Position numbers and translations under genes: made by a program. Shown here piece by piece: positions 1-11,246 of a stretch of DNA of 43,688 nt. The notes below the pieces were generated by a model, which searched no databases, had not been told where the DNA came from, and saw only the letters and a program-made list of their open reading frames with translations. Each line of letters opens with the position of its first letter. Position 1 is the stretch's first letter. This stretch comes from Trichinella spiralis (taxonomy: Eukaryota; Nematoda; Enoplea; Trichinellida; Trichinellidae): assembly GCA_000181795.3 (NCBI GenBank), contig CM012955.1, forward strand, positions 6,430,009-6,473,696, in the 5' to 3' direction.

Positions 1-229
1 AGCTGATCTGTTGATGTGCATTCAATTTTACATTTGACTGCTATGAGTGAAGCATGGAATTTGGCAAGAATTACTATGCACTAATCCATTATTTACCGTT
101 TAATTAACTACAGGGAATGTTTTCGGCCAAAATCGTATGCACTAACCAAGTTCGACTGTATTTTATATGAAATGTATGAACGTCAATCAGGATTTTTCAT
201 ACAAACAGCAAACCTCTTCAACATGTATA

Positions 230-1440
230 AAAAATATATATGGATGTTTGTTTCGTAATGAAGGAAACTTTGTAAATATTAAAGTAAAATTCTTAGATTG
301 TAAACAAGAAAGATTTAAATAGAACACTCCCAGTAAAATCAAGAAATTAATCAGATGCTAACAATTTAGTAGTTGTCACTCCTTGGTTTAGCTTGAAAGC
401 TGCAACTGTGAACAATTTGTCAATTGCGCATTTTCTCTTTGTATTAAAATCGCCTTTACCAACATATGTGATGTGACGAGAAACGCGAACAATATTTGAC
501 AAAGGCATATGCGAGAAATCAAGCGTAAAATTAAGTGAAATTGCGAGCTAACGCGTAACGTTAGCATTAGTGCCATTTGTAACCCGGAAATTAAAAGTGT
601 TGCTACAACATTCCAGATTTTTCAAACAGATTATTCAGTATTCTGACATTACACCCGGAAGTTAACATCCAATCTTGATAAATTTCAACAGGCAACAAAT
701 TTATGTACAAAAAATGGGAGCAGATTTATATATCAGGAGGGAAATCGGTAATAGACCAAAGAAGAAACAAGGAAGAAGATAAAAATGCCCCTCGCCACCG
801 CTTATTTATATTAGTTTTTTATTTCATTGTATTGCATTATTTAGTTTTTTCCACTTTCGTTGTTTCCACTTTGTTAATGTCGTTCACTGTTGTTTTTTAA
901 TGTTGTTGTTAGTGCTGTTGGCTAGTGCAAAATAAAAATCACTATTTAACTTATTTTTTGTATTGTTTTTTTTCTGAATGATTACTATCACATTTGATAT
1001 AACGTCACGTTGGTACAATAAAATATAGAATAATGATAAAAATTATTTTCAAAAATACTGATAATGAAAAAGTATAGACTACACCACAAATAATATATTT
1101 AAATAAACAAAATTTCAATAAATGACGAAACTTCAATTCAAACAGACAATAAAATCTTGGAACAATAAATATTTCCATTTTTTATGTTACGTCACTACTA
1201 TTAAAGTTACGTAATCCTAAATGGAATATTTGAACCAATGAAATTAAAAAATATTACAGCTAATCACAAGGGAAAGATTTGAATCAATGAGCAATTAGAC
1301 AAGGAAAACCAATACGACAAAGACTTTACGGACTAATAAGATAGCGTGGTCAACGACCAATAATAAAATAGCGAGGACAACGACCAATAAATGAAAAGTG
1401 GGACCGAATGGGAACAAAATTGAGCCCAAGTGGGACCAAA
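230..1440. repeat. Dispersed repeat, copy A (direct repeat of about 12,525-13,260)
   Basis: Seen: this stretch aligns in the same orientation with about 12,525-13,260. Shared blocks include aactttgtaaa followed by aacaagaaagattt (about 266-317 and 12,534-12,579), the pair attaaagttacgtaat (about 1200 and 13,118), and gaatcaatgagcaattaga (about 1282) against its near match at 13,194. Divergence is moderate with small indels, so the copies are old. No convincing coding frame or terminal inverted repeats were seen. The repeat may start before the window, since agctgatctg at position 1 also occurs near 12,334. Family unknown. Confidence 0.6.
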
Positions 1441-1598
1441 CCGTTTAGTATTAAATGATTATTTTTTCTAATGGCAGTTTTGCATAAAATGTTGGCACAC
1501 TATGAATTTAGGTTGCTATGTAGGAAATGCCTATAAAAAATCTTAAGCCTCTCTTGCGGTAAATTCTCAAAAGTAGAATCGATATTTCTATCTAGTTT

Positions 1599-1874
1599 CT
1601 AAGAGCACGCAGATGTTGTCCGTACCGGCATATCCGCAAAAACAGATGGAGAATTAATCAATTTGTCTGAAGATTCTTCGTTTAAAATCAGTTTTGATTG
1701 TAAAAGATTAGTACAGTTTTGGCTGTCAGTTGAAAATCCATGTCCAACTTTTTCCACAAAAGCATTAAAAGTGCTGCTTCCTTTTAGTACTTCTTCATGC
1801 ATGTTCGAAATATCATCTTCATGAATGATTGGAATTAACCCTAATCCGGGCACCTGTCTACATATGACATACAT
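1599..1874 (-). other. Open 91-codon frame inside a repeated segment (second copy at 24,783-25,015)
   Basis: I do not recognise this sequence. The frame is open for 91 codons on the minus strand and is acidic and serine-rich, with no membrane segment. About 230 bp of it (1614-1840) recurs on the plus strand at 24,783-25,015, where the frame is interrupted. The flanking sequence at the two places differs, so this is a dispersed segment rather than one end of a larger alignable block. It could be a fragment of a transposon protein, a duplicated exon of a host gene, or a chance open frame. No splice sites or domain support expression. Confidence 0.3.
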
Positions 1875-2412
1875 ATGTTTGGAACAATGCAGTGATTTAA
1901 ATAAATATAATTAGCCTTTTCCATTCCAAAACTTCTGATAAATTTTTATGTTCTTTCTCCTCAGCTAAAGCTTTTGATTTGTGACGTTTTTAATCGATTG
2001 TTTCATGTTTATTGTTCATATTCCGGGCACCTGTCATACAGACGCAAAACACTTTCTCTTATAATGATTCTATTGAAATAATCCATATGCTAATAGACAG
2101 TAAAATGCTCTGAGGTTACCACATTGATAATTTCCAAATGTGGTCCATGTTCCTGTGCTTCATAGAATCTGGGATAAAGTTTCAGGAGATAATATTCAGT
2201 AGTGAAACAGCGGGCGAACCCCAAAGATAAATACGAAATGCTTCATGAGTGTCTGTTTTAGACCTTCTTGACATTTGTCTAGAAGTCACCGTTATTATCT
2301 GAATATGTGACAAAAACAGTCAGTTGTGTATGGCAGTTTTAAGAAATAAGTGAACAATATCCGTTATGCAGCTATTTATTTCTAAAGACAATCAGTAGTA
2401 GTGAAATTGTGA
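1875..2412. other. AT-rich stretch, no gene seen
   Basis: No coding, RNA or repeat signal was recognised. It may include the decayed 5' part of the piggyBac remnant that becomes readable at 2413. Confidence 0.4.
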
Positions 2413-2990
2413 TTGCCACTTTTGCATTTTACCATACGTATTGTTCATTTGACAACTGGACCAGAAAAGATCAACTGGATATGTGACGCGGAGAATGGTT
2501 ATGCTCTAAAATATTTGTTATGTGCTGGCAGAAGTCGTGAAGAACGTCAAATTGTTCTTGCAAGCACTAATGTTGGGCAATTGGCACAACCATTTGTGAA
2601 CTCTAACAGAAACGTTTTTATGGACCGTTATTTTACATCATATTCCACTGTGCAACATCTTTTTTAGCATGATCTTACAGCTATTCGTACAGTGTTTGCA
2701 CATCGCCGTGATGTTCTAGCATGTTTGCGTAAAGCAGCACGACGTGATCCTTACTCGACATTAGCTGTTTATGAGCACAACAAAAATGTAATCATGATCA
2801 ATTATGTTCCAAGGAGAAATTGTTTTCCTCATAATTTCATGTCACGCAAAGTTCAAAATAGATAACCAGTGAGGGTGTGACAAAAGACCAAACATCATAA
2901 ATGACTATAATCTTGGCAAGGGACGCGCGGATTGCAAGGATACAAGAATCAAAGATTTTTGCTACAAAAGAAAAACCAACAGATACACCT
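2413..2990 (+). pseudogene. Decayed piggyBac (DDE_Tnp_1_7) transposase fragment
   Basis: Three consecutive plus-strand pieces resemble the middle and C-terminal part of piggyBac transposases. The first (2413-2667) has KINWICDAENGYAL, matching the family's DSKTGY block, a TGKS-like turn (CAGRSREER), and VFMDRYFTS, the family's (Y)MDNFFTS block that carries the second catalytic aspartate. The second (about 2671-2863) continues with DLTAIRTVFAHRRDVLACL and NVIMINYVPRR, equivalent to the region before the third aspartate. The third (about 2884-2965) reads PNIINDYNLGKGRADCKDTR, equivalent to the PE-II-x-YN-x-x-KGGVDxxDQ block, with the GGVD aspartate position changed to RAD. The pieces are separated by a stop and by frame changes, and the N-terminal third is not recognisable. 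No TTAA-bounded ends were identified. It is less intact than the element at 4929-6771 and from a different subfamily. Confidence 0.75.
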
Positions 2991-3099
2991 CATCGTTGGC
3001 GTGTACATCAACAACATATTCATACTGATGGGACAAAGGCAAAGTTATCAGAAGACAAAGAAGCGTTTTATGAGCTAGCGTTCAAGCACAGCTAGCCAA

Positions 3100-4265
3100 A
3101 TAACACATCGAAATGAGGTATCAAAATCAAAAACTATGCACAAACTAAACATGGCTTGATCCACTACGGACTGCCTTGAAATCACAAATGTTACAAATAT
3201 CAGTTATAAAACGACAAAATCCATCAAGACGCTGAGAGCAAGGATAAAAATTAACGTGAAACCGCTGCCATTCAAGTAAAAAAATATATGTAGCAGCCAT
3301 CAAATCACTAAAATATTGTGTAGAGCTTGGATTAAATAAAATAAATAATCTTTTTGTAAAGTTATTACTAGTTCTTAAAAAATAATCCGTTTAATGTAAT
3401 GTACAGGGATTATACGCAGCTGCAACACATTTACTTTTTCACAGTGACGACGCAGTCATCTCCACAAGATCATCATCTTCTGTAAGTTCATTTGATTTGA
3501 TCAGTTCACTAAATTTGATTCTATTTTTTATATTATTACTTGATAAATACTATTTTATGATTTTATGCTTATATTTTTGATTGACAAGTATAGTTCGATT
3601 TCACTGACCTTCAGCAGCTGCTGCACAATATATATGAAGAACGGTCGCAGAACCAAAAGTCTGTTGGTCTGTTAGACCCTTGACAGTCATTCCGCAAACC
3701 AACCGCTCATTTACAGCAGCCTATTTTGAATTCATTTTTGTTTATTCTTCTTATGAGAAGCGATTGATTAGCCTCTGAGTTGAGTAAGTTTCTATCATTA
3801 CTGTTATGGAGTAGAATCTCAAGAGTGAAAACCTTATACTCAACCTCCAGATCTACTGTATACATACACAGTAAATTCTAAAAATATTATGTAGCGATTT
3901 CCGGATTTTGTTTGTATGATCTTCGCTTGATATTGGAAGATAAACAATTAAATTCAGCTTTCGCATTTATGTTCACCGTCTTTCTGAAAGAAACAATATG
4001 TGAATGGTCATCAAAATACTGTAAAAGAAACTACATTTTCTATTTAACCTGATTGTTTCAAAATTAGTCACCCCATCAAAAATCCGGGTATAGTCAAATC
4101 TGCGAGTTGTAAGCCCGTGAATTTCAAGGGGCGACTGCACTAATTTTTGATGGTTCCTTTGGGTAGTTACGAACTAAATTTTATCGTTGCCTTCCATCGG
4201 TAATAAACCTTGAACGCAATTCACTGAACTCAAACACAAAATCAAGCGAAAACGAGTCAGATGCT
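3100..4265. other. Unannotated AT-rich spacer
   Basis: No coding signal, RNA gene or internal repeat was recognised in this stretch. It lies between the decayed piggyBac and the start of the 2 kb repeat. Confidence 0.5.
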
Positions 4266-4928
4266 TTTGAATTTCATTTTAAATACCTTTTGCAACATTT
4301 GGTTTTCATTCCCCATTTTATCCACAATTTAAGATCAATCTGTGATATTCGTTGCGGCACTAACGCCTTTTGTTGATGTTGACAGATTATTAATCACACA
4401 CAAATGGCGCACAAATACCAACATCACAGAGTGCGATGTCTACTGCAGAGTGAATTTGGAGCAGCATTAACAGCTTTTTTGTTTGGTGTTGTTTATCGCT
4501 TTTATCCGCTTTCAATGTGCTTTACATTTATCCACCCGAGTTCATAAATATTGTTCAAAAGAAATGTCAGCTAACAGTTGCTTTCACTCGTCATATAAAT
4601 TACCTTCTTAGCTCACAATTAAATAAGATTTATGCCTAAGGTTCTTCTCTGTTTGACAGATACTGTCCTGATGAAGGCTAGCTAAAGGCTATTCAGGTGA
4701 TGGGAGTGGTGATTGCTGATTGTTAGCATCGAATATTTTCTCATTTCGGCTGTAGCGTTCTTTGAAAATGTTTTTCGTTTGCAAAAGAATTTAATCTTTC
4801 CAATCTTTCTTTCGCTCCTGTTCAACAGTATTATTGTTTTTATTCTTATGTTTTACTTAAATGAAAAATGAGATCTGGACTTTTGTTTAAAATATAAATT
4901 TGTGGTTATACATTTTGTGTAAATTGTA

Positions 4929-6771
4929 TTAACCGTTTACTGGCCGAATTAGGTTCCCCTTGCGTAAGGGCTATAATATTTAAAAAATGGCTTAATAAGA
5001 AGGATCTAAGGTACTTGTGTTAATGCCACCTCATTCTGATTGAAACAATGTACATTGGCACTTGGGCTTAACAATTTTACCAATAATTCAATATTAAAGG
5101 TTTCATACTTCACGTCACATTGTAGATAATATAAAGTTATTTCTACAGTAGAAACATATTGATAAAATTATGCTAAGCCATGATAAGACGGAAAACAATT
5201 TCAGTGTAGCCTTTTTCTGCACTGAACACATTCATTTCTGCAGTTTCTTTGGCAAACTGCACATCGTCCTTGGGCACATGATTGGAAGTAGTGCCCGTAC
5301 GAAGTCCGGAGTCTTATTGGTAAGTGTGACCGTGGCCCTGGGTGGTTTCTTACGAATGGTCTTGCGTGCAATAAATGGCTGGTGATTTCCCGGCGGAACT
5401 GTAAATGTGACAGCCGGTCATTGGTTGCTGTATGTAGCTCCATGTGCAATTTCCAAGCTGCCACTATGGCCATATTCAACGCATAGGAAAATAAATTCCA
5501 CCACCATTTTCTTGATCTGAATTTCGGTCGATAACTAGATAACACTTTGTCCATCACATTCACACCACCCATATATTTGTTGTACTGCCGTATGATGTTT
5601 GGCTCTGTTATATCGACATGTTTCTTCTCAGCTTTCGAATATCTTTTTACAGTTTTAACCGGAAAATGTGTATGATAATTGGATGCAATAGTTACTGCAG
5701 CGTTGTCATTCCATCGGCACACATACATTTCTCCATCACATGCATGTTCGAAATATCCTCGGCATTTTTTCATTATTACTTCCGGCTTCATAAGGGGGCA
5801 GTTGCGTATTCTGGCATTTCGAATTGTACCCGTAGCCTTTATTCGTCGTCACGTCGTCTTCATTCACAATTCGATCGCTATCCACGGTAACGTCTACCTC
5901 ACCACAGACATCTAGTGGCATCACTTCATCTAAATCGTCTTCCTCAATATGCTCCTCATCAGTCAGGTTTCCATCTTCACAGGGTGGTAACTGACAAACT
6001 TCTGCATTGATTTGGTCTTCTGGGGGTAAGGTCTCTAAATAGTCTATAGCGTTTTCCAACGTGAGAAATCTCGAAGCCATCACCAACTCAAATAACGACA
6101 ACTTTACAGAATGGCAGTAGGGCTGTAGCCTAAATGGGAACTGAGACAACTGAGCCGACAGCTGTAAACAGGCCTTGCATCATTTGGCCAAAGTTGACCG
6201 AAACTTGGATACAGCTGTCTCCAACAACAACCAAATAATGAGAAAGATGGAACAAATGAATGTGTCAGTTGTTAGAACAGAGATGTAGATCTCACCATTA
6301 ATGTTAGCTGTGACCAAAAAACAACCTCGAGCTGTACTTATACTCAAAGAGGATTTGGTGTGGAATACGTTATTTTTATTCATGCCAAGCGCCAATGTTC
6401 CCATTTGGGAACATCAAACTTTCCCACCATCCCGTCAGCTGCCACATAGTTATAAAATAATAAAATAATATTTATTTGATAGACAGCATCTTCTTCTTCA
6501 TTCCATGTTAATTATATGCAGCTGACACCAATTTTTTAAATAAAAATCTAACTGAGAGCGAGACAGGTTAAAAAAGTCGAAAATTAGCATATTTTGGGGT
6601 CCATTATCTCAGGAAAGCGTGGGTGTAGATTAGCAGAATGGAACTATAAAATAAAACTCAACAATATCTAAACAACAAAAAAAAATTGGGTGTGTTAACC
6701 TTCTCCTCACAGAGATATTTGGCCTCAAATATCATGTTCTCAAAAGGGAACATTGGCATCTAAACGGTTAA
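4929..6771 (-). mobile_element. Internally deleted piggyBac element with TTAA target duplications and terminal inverted repeats
   Basis: Seen: TTAA at 4929-4932 is followed by CCGTTTACTGGCC. The right end reads GGCATCTAAACGG followed by TTAA at 6768-6771. The terminal inverted repeats are therefore CCGTTTA plus a less conserved extension, with GTTCCC just inside both ends (4953-4958 and, inverted, 6745-6750). TTAA duplication is the hallmark of piggyBac transposition. The paralogous repeat at 20.2-22.2 kb keeps the empty site at 20,846-20,849, which confirms both ends. Inside is a minus-strand transposase that has lost its centre (see the 5201-6080 entry), so the element cannot supply its own transposase. 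A near-perfect palindrome (ATGTTCCCA TT TGGGAACAT, 6395-6414) repeats the GCCAATGTTCCC motif of the right end and is a candidate transposase-binding site. The element is 1835 bp between the TTAAs. Confidence 0.9.
5201..6080 (-). pseudogene. piggyBac transposase, N- and C-terminal parts only (PGBD-type), catalytic core deleted
   Basis: Transcribed right to left. The N-terminal part starts at ATG 6078-6080 (MASRFLTLENAIDYLETLPP), followed by an acidic stretch typical of the N-terminal domain of PGBD-type proteins; it runs to about 5845. It then passes, in another frame, directly into ATGTIRNARIRNCPLMKPEV, the motif that in the family lies after the catalytic core. The C-terminal part (to 5201) is open: DGEMYVCRWNDN, EPNIIRQYNKYMGGVNVMDK, SYRPKFRSRKWWW, NMAIVAAWKLH, and a terminal Cys/His cluster with CAVC, CRNEC and CRKRLH. 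About 300 residues carrying the first two catalytic aspartates are missing. At the third, GGVD has become GGVN. An upstream in-frame ATG at 6149 exists, but the family match starts at 6080. This is a dead relic, not an active transposase. Confidence 0.85.
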
Positions 6772-8099
6772 GTTCGTTTTTCAATATCAAAAGTAAACCG
6801 ACTACTCTGTTGACTAAATATTCAAGTTGCAATTCTCTCATTACGATGATAACCAAATGATAATCAAAAAGAATCTGTTGGATTTCGAAAACTTTTTACC
6901 AAAAATAACTGAAAGAAAAACAAAATTATTTTTCATCTCAAGTTCACTTCATCATAAGTAGGAACGTTATCTTCTTCTAACACTGCATATTTTCTTCCAA
7001 AATATGATCATTGTTAATTATCATCGTCGGCAGGCATGAAGCATATACTGATCTTTCATTTGCCGCCCTAACTTTCATTCCCATTGTTGAGAGTAAATAG
7101 TATCATGGGGTTCACTGTCTTGGTCACATAATGAATCCATTTGAGAAAGCGTCTGTAGGAAGTATTGTAAAAATTCCAGACCACAAATATCCTTGTTTGA
7201 ATTTGTGCCTTGTGCATATATATCAAAAAGTATTTGGTGCTGTATCCATTGGCATTACATTGTATCAATATTCTGTGAAATTTTTTTCAGATGTAGCGTA
7301 TCTGCAGCATGCATTGAACTGAAAACGCTTTTGGCTAGCTAAGGGGAAATTCAACTGCAGCACATGTTTGTTGGTGTAGTGAAATTTCAAAAAATTCTGC
7401 GTGATGAATTTTGATCTTGTACATGATAATCGTTGCATAGCTTCCTTCATTGTTAAACCAGTTAATAAGGCTAGCTTTGCTGTCATCGTAAAATGTCATT
7501 ACGTGTCGAATTATGAAAACCATGAATGACTCAGATAAACATGCTTATTTAACATCTCTTGGTTCAGTTATCTCTAATTTACGCTGTTCATTTGTTGCTT
7601 CTATATTTTTTGTAGAATGATGCAATTCGATAATAAAGATATTCAATTTGTAAAGAACAAGATCGTCAGTTTTATTTTTCTTCAATTTACTTCTCAGTGT
7701 TCATCACTAGCTTGTGCTATTTTCTGTCTCATAGGTTTGAAATCTTTTCAAATGATGGGCATAAATAATGATGAATTTTAATCTGTATCTCAAAGAACCA
7801 AGATAAGTTAATATACAAAGGGAGATGCTACACGCGCAAGCGCACAAGTCATAATGATAAATAATGATTATGAACATAGATAAAAAGAATGGCTTAAAGT
7901 AGTACATTATTATTGTAATATTTTTTAAATTTAAAGATTAGTGGGTGGCCGTGGCGCATTTTATTTGCAAATGCAGGAATTCACTTTTCCCATATTTATT
8001 CATTATTATTTTACTGCCTGTCTTTTTCCATAATATATATTGTAATATAGTTCAGATTTGAGATACGGGAAATCGGTACCGGACAAAAGCGGACTATCC

Positions 8100-8540
8100 T
8101 GTTCTATTAAATAACAATTTAAATTTTTAATGCCGAAATTGCATGGCACATTTGTTTCTTTTGCTGCGTTTAATTTATAGCCCATAATTTCATTTCCTTA
8201 TACCCTTAAAACAGTCGATATCTTTTAATGTTTGATGGTGCTGAACTGCACTACGACGTCTCTAATAAGTATTTTTGCCTTTCTGTATTGCGACCAAAAG
8301 TAAAAAATGGCGAGCTCCATCGCGATCAACAGAAACGGCAAAGGTAGTTTTTATTTGTTGGCATATTATCCTTTTCCTTATCGTCCCACTATTCATTTCT
8401 GTTCAGAATTTGGTCTGCGTCGAGAGGTGCTGATGTGTTGTATAGTTACCTTGCACTGATCTCACCGGCACGGCATTCGGATATTTCTACTGTGTTGGCG
8501 AAGCACAGATCACTGCTTAGATATATAGATCGGAAAAATA
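8100..8540 (-). pseudogene. Decayed duplicate of the 10,701-11,250 membrane-protein gene
   Basis: Two blocks match the intact neighbour. Positions 8103-8200 match about 10,450-10,550, the 3' flank (shared gcatggcacatttgt and gtttaatttatagcccataa). Positions 8207-8340 match 10,911-11,050, the coding region of the transmembrane segment. On the minus strand the readable remnant is AIFYFWSQYRKAK, against AIFYLILLYRKAK in the intact gene. The C-terminal coding half (about 10,560-10,910) is missing. Weaker similarity continues to about 8530, where gcttagatatatagatc corresponds to the TATA region of the intact gene, so the duplication included the promoter. The frame is broken and the 5' splice donor is not recognisable. 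Same strand as its source, about 2.5 kb away. Confidence 0.65.
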
Positions 8541-8589
8541 TACAGTCAGTATTAATTTTCGTTGTTTTCTACCAAATGTTTCAGGTCTT

Positions 8590-8590
8590 C

Positions 8591-8631
<41 letters not shown>

Positions 8632-8660
8632 TGTATGTATGTATGTATGCGTGTATATAA
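8590..8660. repeat. (AT)n / (GTAT)n microsatellite
   Basis: An uninterrupted TA run followed by tatg tetranucleotide units. It explains the low-complexity open frame in this position. Confidence 0.9.
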
Positions 8661-9740
8661 ATTATTTACACATGCACACAAATTTTCGTTTTTATTTCTG
8701 TTGAGTGTGTTGAAAACATGGTGATACATAATTTTAAAAGTATTTAATTAAAAGAATATTTAATAAATATCATAAACATATTGAATTTGTATTTAAATGT
8801 CCTGCAAAATCCTACGTTTCGAATGGTATTTTTAGAAGCGTGCATTAACCTATCACTCTGCTAACGTTCGTGTTGATTTATCACCACAGCTGCCGTTGTT
8901 TCTTGCGGCAAAAAATAAACAATTGATATTGTTATTATTATTATTGAATATGAGAGCAATAGTCAATTATTTAGGTGGGTTCTAGTTCGTGGAAGAGGGA
9001 AGTCGTTGTATCAGTTTGCTCGTATATGCCTGTTGTTTGATTGTATATTTAATAAAATCTACTCACAATTATCAGATACAAAGCGAGATTTGTAAAATTC
9101 AGATCTGGCGTAAAAGAAGACAGTTAGCTGCAGAATTTAATTGTCAATAATCAAGTGCAGTACGATTGCCCTTCGAGTCTACTACATGTTCAACTATTTT
9201 TTTGTATTGTTGCGGAACATGCCACATTAGGAAGAACTTTCCATTTAAATATATTGAAAATCTCCAATTCTGTTGTAATCCCAATTGTGTAAAACTAATC
9301 AAACGGTACTTGGAAAATAATAGAAGAATACAAAATAAAAAGCAATAATCAATTAATCCTCAAATAAAACAGATTGTTTATCAATAGCTATTTAATAAAT
9401 AAATGAAAGATTTCTGTATATGAATTCATACTTATGAATTTTTATGAGTCTCTATGACAATGACTCTATGAGACATTGAGAAGCTTAATTTTTATTGATG
9501 ATAACAACAAAAAATTCAGGGAGATTTTATTCTGATTTTAATAGCAAAACACACCCCTTGAATCAATATTATTCATTCGACTCACAGGCAAAAGTATTTC
9601 CTCCTGTGATACTTTTCAATTCATCTTTTCTCTTCGGTGAGGCTTATTATTTCACTTTGCTCACACTATTATTAGAGCTTTAATGAGTCTCATACACTTT
9701 GACATGTGTGGAAGCTGTTTTGAAATACCCCGTCTTATTA
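8661..9740. other. AT-rich spacer, no gene seen
   Basis: Short open frames here have no recognisable motif, splice sites or repeat partner. A short direct repetition of atgag/tctatga units occurs near 9435-9475. Confidence 0.5.
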
Positions 9741-9744
9741 TGGG

Positions 9745-9812
9745 ATTCGAACACACATAGCTTCTGCAGAAGACATGCACTAATCCGCATGACTAGCACG
9801 CATACAATTTGA
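9745..9812 (-). ncRNA. tRNA-like sequence (tRNA pseudogene or head of a tRNA-derived SINE)
   Basis: Read on the minus strand, the segment has an A-box-like stretch (TAGTCATGCGGATTAGTGC), a short hairpin CTTC-TGCA-GAAG in the position of an anticodon arm, and a B box TGTTCGAATCCC with a TTCGAAT T-loop and a 4-of-5 paired stem. Spacing between the boxes is as in a tRNA. A complementary acceptor stem was not found, so it is probably not a functional tRNA. Box-preserving, acceptor-less copies are typical of tRNA-derived SINEs. The anticodon cannot be assigned with confidence (GCA or CTG, depending on loop register). Confidence 0.4.
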
Positions 9813-10440
9813 AAGTGAACGATGCTAATATATATAGTTTAGTTCATATTATTTTTGGTGTGCTAAAAAAAGCAATAAAAATAATAATAATTACTATTAT
9901 CGCTTTTAATATTTTAACACATTTGCCTGTTTTTTTAACTTTTTATTGTTCTTCTTTCTGTAAAGCACACTAATAGGAACATCAGAAACTGTGTTTGTTC
10001 ATTATTTGAAACTACTGTTGAATTTAATGTTTTAATAATGTCATGACTTTTTTGCTTTTTCCAAGCACTGCTGTCATCGGCGTCAATCAAATAGCAACGT
10101 TCATAATTTACCATCGCATTTCACAATCCAATATTTGTATAATTAAAATAACGGTATAGTTATGATATGTAAATTCCAAGAATTGCATGATTATTGTAAA
10201 TAGGTTATCTGCCGCATTTCTATAGCAAACTAAATTTCAGTAAATACGGCGGTGATTGAAGATCAATATAATGTACATTTAAAAACTAAGTGTATTTTTT
10301 GTGGTGGAGGTGATATTTTAATTTCAATAAAATAAAAGTCTTATGTTATTTTGTTCTGACTACAAAATCCAAAATGAGATATTTACAAGGTTTGGTAAAT
10401 TGTTGTATTGGATTACACAATCTTCAACCATGCAGCACAA
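9813..10440. other. AT-rich spacer, no gene seen
   Basis: No coding, RNA or repeat feature recognised. The 3' flank of the membrane-protein gene starts near 10,440, judging by its duplicate at 8.1 kb. Confidence 0.5.
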
Positions 10441-10700
10441 TTGGAATGTGTTCATTTAAATAACAATTCAAGTTTATAATGCTGAATTTGCATGGCACAT
10501 TTGTCTCTTTCTCTACGTTTAATTTATAGCCCATAATAATATTTCAGTAAAACACAAACAAACAATTATTATTATTTATTTCGATAAAGAATTAAATATA
10601 TAAAAGAAAATTAAATGTGACATCTATAAAGAAATAAATGATCTTTAAAATGTGAATATAACAAAAAAATAGGTGGAGTTAAAGAATCATCAGACACTAG

Positions 10701-11114
10701 TTAGAGATGAATTATTTGCAGCATAACATCCTTTGGTGGTACATTGCAGTTCTCTCTGGAAATTATCACTGGCTTCATTTGCACCATTATTCTATTCAAC
10801 GGTGGATCTCTTCTCACAGCAACAATCTTCTTACACGCCATTTGTTGCGCATTACGGCCACAGAGATATTCGCCACTTGGAACTTTGGAATAAAATCGAA
10901 GTGGAACCGATTTGAAACAGCCGATATCTTTTAATACTTGATTCTGCCGTATTTCCCTACGACGTCTCCAATCGGTATTTTTCGCCTTTCTGTACAGCAA
11001 AATTAAGTAGAAAATGGCGACCACCATCGCGATCCATTGGATCACTGCTGCCATCCTAATCACATACTGAAACCGTTTTACGAACTCGCAATTGAACATT
11101 CGAGAATCAAGCAT
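10701..11114 (-). CDS. Small single-pass membrane protein, 137 aa, family unknown
   Basis: I do not recognise the family. Seen: ATG at 11,112-11,114, stop at 10,701-10,703, one uninterrupted coding exon. Residues about 18-41 form one strongly hydrophobic segment (VIRMAAVIQWIAMVVAIFYL and onwards) followed by a basic, arginine-rich stretch (RKAKNTDWRRRREIR), which by the positive-inside rule places the 95-residue C-terminal part in the cytosol. That part has scattered cysteines and ends MLQIIHL. The ATG lies one base after a good splice acceptor (ctctttcag), and a donor at 11,165-11,166 on the minus strand would give a 51-nt 5' UTR intron (11,116-11,166). A TATA box lies about 75 bp upstream of that donor. 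Promoter, intron, open frame and a decayed paralogue at 8.1-8.5 kb together argue for a real gene. Function cannot be inferred. Confidence 0.65.
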   Translation of the reverse strand: MLDSRMFNCEFVKRFQYVIRMAAVIQWIAMVVAIFYLILLYRKAKNTDWRRRREIRQNQVLKDIGCFKSVPLRFYSKVPSGEYLCGRNAQQMACKKIVAVRRDPPLNRIMVQMKPVIISRENCNVPPKDVMLQIIHL

Positions 11115-11233
11115 TCTGAAAGAGAACGAAAATTACAAAATTTTACCCTCTAAATTGTTCACTTACTTGACGTCAGAGGAGCGTCCTGTTCGTCAAAAAA
11201 GGCAAAACTGATTGCAAATCCCGTCAATCGCTG

Positions 11234-11246
11234 CTTATATATAGCT
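11234..11246 (-). promoter_or_regulatory. TATA box of the 137-aa membrane-protein gene
   Basis: The minus strand reads ctctagctatatataagcag here. A start site about 30 bp downstream would give a 5' UTR exon of roughly 40 nt ending at the GTAAGT donor (11,165-11,166). The degraded equivalent, gatatatagatcgg, survives in the duplicate near 8520. Confidence 0.5.

Larger units (their letters stand above)
4270..8060. repeat. 2 kb dispersed repeat, copy a, interrupted by a piggyBac element
   Basis: The left part (4270-4932) aligns with 20,235-20,849 and the right part (6772-8060) with 20,850-22,180, so the uninterrupted repeat is about 1.95 kb. Shared blocks include aatgtcagctaacagttgct (4563 and 20,425), ggcatgaagcata (7032 and 21,111), gatctttcattt (7050 and 21,128) and gagaaagcgtctg (7141 and 21,236). 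In the 20.2 kb copy it runs directly into MULE transposase remnants at 22.2 kb, so it is probably the non-coding or decayed part of a MULE-like DNA transposon (inference). This copy ends near 8060, where a decayed copy of the membrane-protein gene begins. No gene is seen inside it outside the piggyBac insertion. Confidence 0.7.

Noticed and set aside
8435-8704. 89-codon plus-strand frame near the decayed membrane-protein copy
   Set aside because: Much of it is the translation of the (AT)n/(GTAT)n microsatellite (IYIYIYIY), and its 5' part is antisense to the pseudogene promoter.
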